Shown here: positions 29,773-36,464 of the stretch, in pieces
How the letters are laid out: each line of letters opens with the position of its first letter
How positions within the stretch are numbered: position 1 is the first letter of the stretch
Origin: Curvibacter sp. AEP1-3
GTDB lineage: Bacteria; Pseudomonadota; Gammaproteobacteria; Burkholderiales; Burkholderiaceae_C
Direction: 5' to 3'
DNA length: 64,000 nucleotides
Assembly (NCBI RefSeq): GCF_002163715.1
Contig: NZ_CP015698.1
Location: 4,291,674 to 4,355,673, forward strand
Made by a program: the position numbers and the translations under genes
The notes under the pieces: model-generated
Told to the model about the DNA's origin: nothing
What the model saw: only the letters and a program-made list of their open reading frames with translations
Databases searched by the model: none

Positions 29773-30126
29773 CTAGCAGGTGGTGCAAGCATTGGCCGTG
29801 ATGCTCACCTCGCAGGCAGCGCCCTGGCAGCAGTGCTCGGTCAGGTAGGCCAGCACGCCGTTCATGCGGGCGAAGTTGGCGCGGTAAATCAGGTTGCGTC
29901 CGCGCTGTTCGCTGTCAATCAGGCCAGAGTGGGCCAGTTCCTTCAGGTGAAACGACAGGCCACTGGGCGTGGAGGCCAGTTGCTCCGCCAGTACGCCGGG
30001 GGTCAAACCGTCCTGCCCGGCCACCACCAGTGCCTTGAAAATGCGCAGGCGCTGGGCCTGCGCCAGGGCGGTCAGGGCTTTGAGGGTCCGGGCTTCGTTC
30101 GAAGCGGCATCGATGTCAGTGCTCAT
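29773..30126 (-). CDS. arsR: ArsR-family metalloregulator
   Basis: It represses the ars operon and is released by arsenite. The 117-residue winged-helix protein has the recognition helix STPSGLSFHLKELAHSGLI. Cysteines cluster at the C-terminus (HCCQGAACEV and a final ACTTC) rather than in the classic helix-3 ELCVCDL, so arsenite is likely bound by C-terminal cysteines as in the Acidithiobacillus/Corynebacterium-type ArsR proteins. It is the first gene of the minus-strand ars operon and divergent from the olsB-like gene. Confidence 0.92.
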   Translation of the reverse strand: MSTDIDAASNEARTLKALTALAQAQRLRIFKALVVAGQDGLTPGVLAEQLASTPSGLSFHLKELAHSGLIDSEQRGRNLIYRANFARMNGVLAYLTEHCCQGAACEVSITANACTTC

Positions 30127-30128
30127 AT

Positions 30129-30152
30129 TTCAATGATATTTGAAATATTGAA
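30129..30152. promoter_or_regulatory. Candidate ArsR operator
   Basis: An AT-rich palindrome immediately upstream of the arsR ATG: outer arms TTCAAT / ATTGAA and an inner perfect ATATTT-G-AAATAT (30136-30148). Position and symmetry fit an autorepressor operator. Confidence 0.6.
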
Positions 30153-30173
30153 TTAATTGCGCTAGCGAATCGC

Positions 30174-30213
30174 ATGTCACGAAAACTTCACTGAACTGCC
30201 ACGTTCGGGTCAC
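30174..30213 (+). promoter_or_regulatory. Candidate double Pho box upstream of olsB-like operon
   Basis: Four 7-base units at exact 11-base intervals (30174 ATGTCAC, 30185 ACTTCAC, 30196 CTGCCAC, 30207 GGGTCAC) match CTGTCAT at 5, 3, 5 and 4 positions. They are oriented toward the olsB-like gene, ending 55 bases before its ATG. Confidence 0.6.
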
Positions 30214-30268
30214 GGCGTCTGACCACACTTCCTGCTCATTGAAACCGCACTCACAGAAGGGGATAACA

Positions 30269-31105
30269 ATGACAAGTACCGCCATCCACACCACGCCCAC
30301 GCTGGCCTCGCCCACCATCCAGGCCCCGGCCATGCCGGCAGCAGCGGTACCCATTGCCCTGAAACTGGCGGAGCGCGCCACCGGCATCGAAGTGCAGTGG
30401 GCCCGCCATCAGGACGATGTGCGTGCCGCCCAGCGCCTGCGCTATGACGTGTTTGCCGGCGAGATGGGCGCGCGTTTGAACACCCCTTTGGCCGGGCACG
30501 ATGTCGATTTGTTTGACAACTTCTGCGAGCACTTGCTGGTACGCGACCAGGCCACCGGCCAGGTGATAGGCACCTACCGCGTGCTGACCCCTGCCCAGGC
30601 CAAGCGCGTGGGCAGCTTCTACAGCGACACCGAGTTTGATTTGACCCGCCTGCGTTCCTTGCGCGAGCGCATGGTGGAACTGGGCCGCAGCTGCGTGCAC
30701 CCGGATCACCGCCACGGTGGCGTCATCATGGCGCTGTGGGGTGCCTTGGCGGAGTTCATGGTGCGCAACCAGCTGGACTCCATGATCGGCTGCGCCAGCA
30801 TCCCCATGCTGCACAACGGTGTGGTGAGTGGCGATGTGGCAGCCAGCATCTGGCGCCAGGTGCAAGCCACCCACCTGGCCCCGATTGACTACCACGTGCG
30901 CCCCCGCTTGCCATTGCCCATCGAGCAGTTGGACAGCACTCTGGACGTGGAGCCGCCTGCACTGATCAAAGGCTATTTGCGCTTGGGCGCCAAGGTGCTG
31001 GGCGCGCCGGCCTGGGACCCGGACTTCAACACCGCAGACCTGCCGATGCTCATGCGCATCGCGGACCTGCCGGCCCGTTACCGCAAGCACTTCCTGGGGG
31101 CGTAA
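30269..31105 (+). CDS. GNAT-fold N-acyltransferase, OlsB-like
   Basis: It belongs to the acyl-homoserine-lactone-synthase-like GNAT family (PF13444) that includes OlsB, the ornithine-lipid N-acyltransferase. The 278-residue product has a low-complexity N-terminus (to about 35), AAQRLRYDVFAGEMGARL (typical LRYxVF motif), DNFCEHLLVRD, VIGTYRVL, and ELGRSCVHPDHRHGGVIMALWGAL, the acyl-donor loop. ATG 30269 follows AGAAGGGG; the 10 upstream codons are ignored. It is translationally coupled to the PlcP-type gene (1-base overlap). OlsA, the second ornithine-lipid enzyme, is not in the window, so the exact product is inferred. Confidence 0.85.
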   Translation: MTSTAIHTTPTLASPTIQAPAMPAAAVPIALKLAERATGIEVQWARHQDDVRAAQRLRYDVFAGEMGARLNTPLAGHDVDLFDNFCEHLLVRDQATGQVIGTYRVLTPAQAKRVGSFYSDTEFDLTRLRSLRERMVELGRSCVHPDHRHGGVIMALWGALAEFMVRNQLDSMIGCASIPMLHNGVVSGDVAASIWRQVQATHLAPIDYHVRPRLPLPIEQLDSTLDVEPPALIKGYLRLGAKVLGAPAWDPDFNTADLPMLMRIADLPARYRKHFLGA

Positions 31106-31980
31106 TGCGCAGCACATTCGACGCCCTGGGAGCCAACTTGCATGGATTGGTGACGGGCGCCGAAGGCACCGACGCCGATGACGACGTGGGCCACCGCCGC
31201 TACCGCGCGGTGTTTGTGTCAGACATCCATTTGGGCACGGCGGGTTGCCAAGCCAAGCCGCTGCTCGACTTCCTGAAGCACCACCCCAGCGACAACCTGT
31301 ATCTGGTGGGCGACATCATCGACGGCTGGCAACTGCGCCGCCGCTGGTTCTGGCCCCAGGCCCACAACGACGTGGTGCAAAAGCTTTTGCGCCGCGCCCG
31401 CAAGGGTTGCCGCGTGGTGTTCATCCCCGGTAACCACGATGAGTTTGCCCGCGCGTTTGTGGGCCACCAGTTCGGTGGCATCGAAGTCCATGAGGACACG
31501 GTGCACACCACCGCCGACGGGCGCAAGCTCTGGGTCACCCATGGCGACTATTTCGACGCGGTGATTCAGCGCGCCAAATGGCTGGCTTACACCGGCGATT
31601 ACGCCTACGAATTCACCCTGCGCATGAACCGCCATTTGAACCATTGGCGTGCCCGCCTCGGGCTGCCCTATTGGTCGCTCTCGGCCTACCTGAAACACAA
31701 AGTGAAGATGGCGCTGAACTATGTGACCGACTTTGAAAAGGCAGTGGCCCAGGAAGCCCGCAACCGGGGGCATGATGGCGTGGTGTGTGGCCATATCCAC
31801 CGCGCCGAAATGCGCACGATTGACGGCACCTTGTATTGCAACGATGGTGACTGGGTGGAGAGCCGCACCGCACTGGTAGAGCATATGGACGGTCAATTGG
31901 AATTGGTCCAATGGGGCGACACACCCGCCAAACCGGCAGCTGCCTTGTTGCCTGCACCTTTGCAGGGAACCGTGGCATGA
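31105..31980 (+). CDS. plcP: PlcP-type metallophosphoesterase (phospholipase C), LpxH-like
   Basis: The calcineurin-fold enzyme has metal motifs VSDIHLG (Asp40, His42), LVGDIIDGW, PGNHDEF, THGDYFD and CGHIHRAEM. Of 291 residues, WFWPQAHNDVVQKLLRRARKG and NDGDWVES closely resemble rhizobial PlcP, which removes phosphocholine or phosphoethanolamine head groups from phospholipids under phosphate starvation. Automatic annotation would call it UDP-2,3-diacylglucosamine diphosphatase. Linkage to an OlsB-like gene and a GT4 gene, behind Pho boxes, favours PlcP. It overlaps the next gene by 4 bases. Confidence 0.8.
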   Translation: MRSTFDALGANLHGLVTGAEGTDADDDVGHRRYRAVFVSDIHLGTAGCQAKPLLDFLKHHPSDNLYLVGDIIDGWQLRRRWFWPQAHNDVVQKLLRRARKGCRVVFIPGNHDEFARAFVGHQFGGIEVHEDTVHTTADGRKLWVTHGDYFDAVIQRAKWLAYTGDYAYEFTLRMNRHLNHWRARLGLPYWSLSAYLKHKVKMALNYVTDFEKAVAQEARNRGHDGVVCGHIHRAEMRTIDGTLYCNDGDWVESRTALVEHMDGQLELVQWGDTPAKPAAALLPAPLQGTVA

Positions 31981-33068
31981 AATTGGTTCTGGTAACGGAT
32001 GCCTGGCTTCCGCAGGTGAACGGCGTGGTAACCACGCTGGTCGAGCTGGTGCGCGAGCTGGAGGCCTTGGGGCATGCGGTACAAGTCATCCACCCCGGTT
32101 TGTTCCGCACCCGGCCTTGCCCCGGCTACGACGGCATCGACATCGCGGTGCGCCCGGCCAAGCCCCTGGCTGAGATGCTGGACGTCGCCAATGCAGATGC
32201 AATCCACCTGGCCACCGAAGGCCCGCTGGGTTGGGCTGCACGGAGTTACTGCCGCAAGCGCGGCTTGGCGTTCACTACGGCGTATCACACCCGGTTTCCC
32301 GAGATTCTGAAGGCTGCACTCAAAGTGCCTTTGTGGATTGGCTATGCGCTGTTCCGGCATTTCCACAAACCTTCGTCCGGTGTGCTGGTGCCGACCTCAG
32401 CGATGCTGCGCCTGCTGCATGACAAAGGCTTTCGCAATTTGCGGAGCTGGACACATGGAGTGGATACCCGCCTCTTCAACTACCAGGATGCTCCGCAGGT
32501 GTACGCGCCTCTGGGGGCGATGGCACGGCCCGTGTCCTTGTTTGTAGGCCGGGCTTCGTATGAAAAGAACATCGAAGCCTTTTTGAAGCTCGATGTGCCA
32601 GGCACCAAGGTCGTATGCGGCGTCGGGCCGTTGGAAAAAGACCTGCGCGAGCGCTATCCCATGGTGCGTTGGTTGGGGGTGTTGCCACGCGCCGAGTTGG
32701 CGCAGGTGTATGCCGCGGCCGATGTATTTGTGATGCCCAGCCAGCACGAAACCTTCGGGCTGGTGATGTTGGAGGCCATGGCCTGCGGCACACCGGTAGC
32801 CGCCTACCCGGTGGAGGGGCCGACCGAAGTGGTGGGCGTGCCACCACAGGGCGGCGTAACGCACAGTGATTTGCAGCAAGCCTGGTATGGTGCGCTCAGC
32901 GTCCCACGCCATGAAGCACGCAGCCGGGCCCTGCAGTTCAGTTGGGCGTATGCTTCGCTCATGTTTGCGGGCCATCTGGTTCCTGCCCGCGCCGGCACAC
33001 GTCTTCAGCGCGCAGCGGTTGGTGCGGTAGACGTCATAAATATGTCATCTGAAGCGTCAAAAATCTGA
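31977..33068 (+). CDS. agt: GT4-family glycosyltransferase, Agt-like (glycoglycerolipid synthesis)
   Basis: The 363-residue GT-B protein has an N-terminal acceptor domain (VTDAWLPQVNGVVTTL, HPGLFRT, TAYHTRFPE) and a C-terminal donor domain with VGRASYEKNIEAF and the GT4 acidic motif MPSQHETFGLVMLEAMACGTP. In marine and soil bacteria a GT4 enzyme (Agt) next to plcP glycosylates the diacylglycerol that PlcP releases. ATG 31977 overlaps the plcP stop. Its last codons contain Pho-box units for ppk. The sugar donor is unknown. Confidence 0.78.
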   Translation: MKLVLVTDAWLPQVNGVVTTLVELVRELEALGHAVQVIHPGLFRTRPCPGYDGIDIAVRPAKPLAEMLDVANADAIHLATEGPLGWAARSYCRKRGLAFTTAYHTRFPEILKAALKVPLWIGYALFRHFHKPSSGVLVPTSAMLRLLHDKGFRNLRSWTHGVDTRLFNYQDAPQVYAPLGAMARPVSLFVGRASYEKNIEAFLKLDVPGTKVVCGVGPLEKDLRERYPMVRWLGVLPRAELAQVYAAADVFVMPSQHETFGLVMLEAMACGTPVAAYPVEGPTEVVGVPPQGGVTHSDLQQAWYGALSVPRHEARSRALQFSWAYASLMFAGHLVPARAGTRLQRAAVGAVDVINMSSEASKI

Positions 33069-33082
33069 CATCTATCAGTCAT
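33031..33082 (+). promoter_or_regulatory. Candidate tandem Pho boxes upstream of ppk
   Basis: Five units: ACGTCAT 33031, ATGTCAT 33042, GCGTCAA 33054, CTGACAT 33065, CAGTCAT 33076, spaced 11, 12, 11 and 11 bases, matching CTGTCAT at 5, 6, 4, 6 and 6 positions. They overlap the end of agt and stop 12 bases before the ppk ATG, so they could give ppk its own PhoB-activated promoter. Confidence 0.75.
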
Positions 33083-33094
33083 TTGAAAAACGCT

Positions 33095-35179
33095 ATGTGG
33101 ACCTCTTTTCAGGATCGCTCCTCCATTGCAGACCCTCGTCTGTTGGACCGCGACCTTAGTCTTTTAGCTTTCAACGAGCGCGTGCTGGACTGGGCGGTGC
33201 GTGAAGACGTGCCTTTGATGGAGCGCCTGCGTTTCCTGTGCATTGTCTCTAGCAACCTCGACGAGTTCTTTGAAGTCCGCGCAGAACCGCATTTGAGTGC
33301 CGCACGTGCCCGGGACGAAAAAGGCCAGTACTCGGTGGCCAGCTTTGACCGTTTGGCTGACTCGCTGCACAAGCTGGTGAGCCGCCAGTACACGCTGTAC
33401 AACGAACAACTGATGCCGGCCTTCGAGGCACAAGGCATCCGCATCATGTCGCACGGCGAGCGCAACGCGGCGCAACGGGCCTGGGTCAAGCAGTACTTTG
33501 AAAAAGAAGTGCGCCCGCTGCTGATCCCGGTGGGGCTGGACCCTTCGCACCCCTTCCCGCAAGTAGCCAACAAATCACTCAACTTCATTGTGCGTTTGAC
33601 CGGCAAAGACGCCTTCGGTCGCGAAAATGAAATCGCGATTGTGAAAGTGCCGCGGGTGCTGCCGCGCCTCATCCGCATGCCCGACAAGGTGGCCGGGGCC
33701 AAGGCCTCGTTTGTGTCACTTTCCAGCGTCATCCGTGCGCACTTGGCCGAGCTGTTTACCGGACGGGAGGTCTGGCAGTTTTCGCAATTCCGCGTGACGC
33801 GGCATTCTGATCTGGCGGTGGACGAGGATGACGTGCAGAACCTGCGCATGGCGCTGCGTCAAGGCCTGGAGCACCGGCATTACGGGCAGGCCGTTCGCCT
33901 GGAGGTGTCGGCAGGTTGTTCCGAGCACCTTGCGGACTTTTTGCTGAAGCAGTTTGAGTTGCCGGCCAAGGCGCTTTACAGGGTACATGGCCCGGTGAAC
34001 TTGGTGCGCCTGACGCAGTTGATCGACCTGGCCGAACGTCCCGATTTGTGCTTCGCGCCGTACAAGCCTAACTTTCCGGTTCAGATGCATCCGGGACGCT
34101 CCATCTTTGAACAACTCAAAGAGCGCGACATCCTGATTCACCAGCCGTACGAAAGCTTTGATGGCGTGCTGTCTTTCCTGCGCGAAGCGGTGAACGACCC
34201 CAAGGTGCTTGCTATCAAGCAAACCATTTACCGCACGGGCTCAGATTCCGAGCTGATGGAGTTGCTGCGTGAGGCCGTGCGCCGCGGCAAAGAAGTGACA
34301 GTCGTGGTGGAGCTCAAAGCCCGCTTTGACGAAGAGGCCAACATCAACTGGGCTGAGATGCTCGAGTCCATCGGCGCCCAGGTGGTGTACGGGGTGGTGG
34401 GCCTCAAAACCCACGCGAAGATGATGCTGATCACCCGCCGTGAGGGTAAAAACCTCAAGCGCTATGGTCACTTGTCCACCGGTAACTACAACCCGCGTAC
34501 GGCGCGTCTTTACACCGACATCAGCCACCTCACGGCAGATGCATCTATCACCACCGATATGGAGCATGTGTTCGTGCACATGGCCAGCCAGAGCAAGTTG
34601 CCACGCTTGTCCAAATTGTGGATGGCGCCTTTCCATTTGCACCGCAATACGATCGCCAAGATCGACGCGCTGGGCCGTGCTGCAGCAGCCGGCAAAGACG
34701 CCCGCATCGTGGCGAAGATGAACTCGCTGACGGACGAGGCATTGGTCCGCAGCCTGATCGCTGCCGGCCAGCAGGGCGTCAAGATTGATGTCATCGTGCG
34801 GGGTGCTTGCATTCTCCCGGCCCAAGTGCCGGGCTACACCGACAACATCCGGGTCCGCTCGGTCATTGGCCGTTTATTGGAACACTCGCGGGTGTTTTAC
34901 TTCCGGATCGATGGAGTGGACGAGCTGTACCTCTCGAGTGCGGATTGGATGAACCGCAACATGGTGCGCCGTGTGGAGGTGGCTTGGCCGGTCACGGATG
35001 AAGGCTTGCGGCAGCGCCTGGTAGACGAATGCCTGGTGGCCTATTTGCATGATGGCGTGGACGCCTGGGACATGCATGCGGACGGGCTGTACTACCGCAA
35101 TGGCTCGGTGGAGCAGGGCAACGCCCACAGCGCACAAAAAGCGCTGATGGACCGCTACGGCCGCTTCGAAAAACGCTGA
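33095..35179 (+). CDS. ppk: Polyphosphate kinase 1
   Basis: It polymerises the gamma-phosphate of ATP into polyphosphate at the membrane. The 694-residue product has the N-terminal DRDLSLLAFNERVLDWA, the head domain, and the catalytic core with LKARFDEEANINWA, KTHAKMMLI and the phosphohistidine loop YGHLSTGNYNPRTARLYTD. ATG 33095 is used; TTG 33083 is an alternative that would fall beside the last Pho-box unit. sixA follows by 13 bases. Pairing with ppx (38264) and Pho boxes places it in phosphate storage. Confidence 0.96.
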   Translation: MWTSFQDRSSIADPRLLDRDLSLLAFNERVLDWAVREDVPLMERLRFLCIVSSNLDEFFEVRAEPHLSAARARDEKGQYSVASFDRLADSLHKLVSRQYTLYNEQLMPAFEAQGIRIMSHGERNAAQRAWVKQYFEKEVRPLLIPVGLDPSHPFPQVANKSLNFIVRLTGKDAFGRENEIAIVKVPRVLPRLIRMPDKVAGAKASFVSLSSVIRAHLAELFTGREVWQFSQFRVTRHSDLAVDEDDVQNLRMALRQGLEHRHYGQAVRLEVSAGCSEHLADFLLKQFELPAKALYRVHGPVNLVRLTQLIDLAERPDLCFAPYKPNFPVQMHPGRSIFEQLKERDILIHQPYESFDGVLSFLREAVNDPKVLAIKQTIYRTGSDSELMELLREAVRRGKEVTVVVELKARFDEEANINWAEMLESIGAQVVYGVVGLKTHAKMMLITRREGKNLKRYGHLSTGNYNPRTARLYTDISHLTADASITTDMEHVFVHMASQSKLPRLSKLWMAPFHLHRNTIAKIDALGRAAAAGKDARIVAKMNSLTDEALVRSLIAAGQQGVKIDVIVRGACILPAQVPGYTDNIRVRSVIGRLLEHSRVFYFRIDGVDELYLSSADWMNRNMVRRVEVAWPVTDEGLRQRLVDECLVAYLHDGVDAWDMHADGLYYRNGSVEQGNAHSAQKALMDRYGRFEKR

Positions 35180-35192
35180 GGGAGACCAAGCC

Positions 35193-35654
35193 ATGGACCT
35201 GATTTTGTGGCGGCATGCAGAGGCCATAGACCTGGATCTGGTCGGTGACGACATGTTGCGTTCGCTGACCAGCAAAGGCGAAAAGCAAGCTGCTCGCATG
35301 GCAGCATGGCTGGACCGGCAACTGCCGGATGGTGCAAGGATCTGGGCGAGTCCGGCAACCCGCACCGAGCAAACGGCTATGGCCTTGCAGCGCAAATACA
35401 AAACCCACTCCTCACTGGCGCCGCTCAGCAATGTGGATGATTTGTTGCGCTTGGTGCAGTGGCCCAATGCCAAGGGATGTGTGGTGGTGGTCGGCCACCA
35501 ACCCACGCTGGGACAGACGATTTCCCGTCTGTTGGGCTTGAGTGAGAGTGAGTGCGCCGTGAAGAAGGGCGCACTCTGGTGGCTGCGCCACCGGGAGCGC
35601 GACGGAGTCGGGCAAACGGTGGTGGTGACGGTGCAGTCACCCGAGGTGCTCTGA
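35193..35654 (+). CDS. sixA: Phosphohistidine phosphatase SixA
   Basis: It belongs to the histidine-phosphatase superfamily; SixA in E. coli removes phosphate from histidine of HPt domains (ArcB) or the nitrogen PTS. The 153-residue product has the catalytic LWRHAEA motif at residues 5-11 and the second histidine in VVVVGHQPTL. It is 13 bases after ppk and ends at a terminator, so it is probably the last gene of the operon. Confidence 0.9.
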   Translation: MDLILWRHAEAIDLDLVGDDMLRSLTSKGEKQAARMAAWLDRQLPDGARIWASPATRTEQTAMALQRKYKTHSSLAPLSNVDDLLRLVQWPNAKGCVVVVGHQPTLGQTISRLLGLSESECAVKKGALWWLRHRERDGVGQTVVVTVQSPEVL

Positions 35655-35673
35655 CCCCGTCAGCGCACTCAGC

Positions 35674-35696
35674 AAAGGCCTGAATCAGGCCTTTTT
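35674..35696. terminator. Bidirectional terminator between sixA and the Lys/Ala-rich gene
   Basis: The inverted repeat AAAGGCCTGA / TCAGGCCTTT (35674-35683 and 35685-35694) is followed by TTTTT on the plus strand and preceded by AAA, giving a short U-run on the minus strand. It contains the stop codon of the minus-strand gene (35685-35687). Confidence 0.75.
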
Positions 35697-36293
35697 GCCT
35701 TTGGCAGGGCGGCCGGTTTTTAGGCTGGGCACTGCGGACAGGGCAGTCTTGAAAGCTGCGTCGCTCAGGGCGGCGATGGCTTTCATGCCGGCGCGGATCA
35801 GTTCGGTTTTCTTGACCGGGCTGCCCAGCTTGGCGGCACGCATTTTCAACACATCCAGCACGTCATATTCATTCTTGGGGATGGTGAAGCTGTCACGAAC
35901 CATTTTGGGTTTCTTCGCTTTTTCCACTTTTGGGGTGGCCGCCTTGGCTGCTGGCTTTGCCACAGGTTTGGTCACTGGCTTTGCAACAGGCTTGGCAGCT
36001 TTAGCGGCCGGCTTGGTAGTGACTTTGGCAGCTACTGGCTTCGTAGCTGGTTTAGCGGCAGCTTTGGGTGCTGCCTTTGCAACGGCCTGTGGGGACGCTT
36101 TGGCGGGAGCTTTTGCAGCGGGCTTTGCAGCTACTTTCTTGACAGGCTTGGTCGCAGGTTTGGCGATGTCTTTTTTAGCAGGCTTGCTTGGCACTGCTTT
36201 GGCTACCGGCTTCGCTGCAGTTTTTGCAGGTGCAGCACTTTGCTCAGCAGTAACTGTGGGGGTGATGGTTGGATTTTGTTCGGTAGTTGTCAT
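35685..36293 (-). CDS. Lysine/alanine/proline-rich histone-like protein with C-terminal RHH-like domain
   Basis: Of 202 residues, about 20-125 are low-complexity repeats of AKPAAK/KPVAKP type, like the tails of bacterial H1-like proteins and AlgP. Residues about 128-175 look like a ribbon-helix-helix fold: strand VRDSFTIP, helix NEYDVLDVLKMRAAKL, turn GSPV, helix KKTELIRAGMKAIAAL. A TGRPAKGKKA tail follows. ATG 36293 follows an AAGGAG site; the longer frame to 36422 reads through the divergent promoter. It is likely a nucleoid-binding protein. Function is inferred from composition only. Confidence 0.8.
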   Translation of the reverse strand: MTTTEQNPTITPTVTAEQSAAPAKTAAKPVAKAVPSKPAKKDIAKPATKPVKKVAAKPAAKAPAKASPQAVAKAAPKAAAKPATKPVAAKVTTKPAAKAAKPVAKPVTKPVAKPAAKAATPKVEKAKKPKMVRDSFTIPKNEYDVLDVLKMRAAKLGSPVKKTELIRAGMKAIAALSDAAFKTALSAVPSLKTGRPAKGKKA

Positions 36294-36311
36294 GCAGAGC
36301 ACTCCTTTGTT

Positions 36312-36338
36312 AAACGGTATATACAGTTTATACCGTTT
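36312..36338. promoter_or_regulatory. Palindromic operator upstream of the histone-like gene
   Basis: A perfect 10-bp inverted repeat, AAACGGTATA (36312-36321) and TATACCGTTT (36329-36338), with a 7-base centre. It includes TATA-rich -10-like sequences of the minus-strand gene, 19 bases from its ATG, as expected for a dimeric repressor site. Confidence 0.6.
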
Positions 36339-36400
36339 CATGTTTTGTGTGAATGAAAGCACCCGGGATTCAACATGAATCGGGCAGGGATGAAGAGGTT

Positions 36401-36418
36401 TTGTCACTTCACTGTCAT
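36401..36418 (+). promoter_or_regulatory. Candidate Pho box upstream of the EAL-GGDEF gene
   Basis: TTGTCAC-TTCA-CTGTCAT: unit 2 matches CTGTCAT at 7 of 7 positions and unit 1 at 5 of 7, with the required 11-base step. A -10-like GAAAAT follows 10 bases later (36429-36434). This argues that the translation start is downstream of it. Confidence 0.7.
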
Positions 36419-36464
36419 TCATCGGCGGGAAAATCGCGGCCCCTACGTCGTTTGGAAGCTCGCC

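Noticed and set aside
31105-31980. Annotation of the metallophosphoesterase as LpxH (UDP-2,3-diacylglucosamine diphosphatase).
   Set aside because: Characteristic segments and gene context fit PlcP better; the lipid A genes cluster elsewhere at 8.9-12.4 kb. The motifs are shared by both families, so this needs a tree.
34206-34232. GCTATCAAGC in ppk as a repeat end.
   Set aside because: It encodes the conserved LAIKQTIYR of polyphosphate kinase and there is no core.
35940-36240. Repetitive DNA in the Lys/Ala-rich gene as a possible tandem-repeat array or CRISPR.
   Set aside because: The repeats are irregular codons for AKP/KPV motifs within one intact frame, with no fixed spacer length.
36375-36464. 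Longer N-terminus for the EAL-GGDEF protein from ATG 36375.
   Set aside because: The extra 30 codons contain a Pho box and -10 and lack family similarity.
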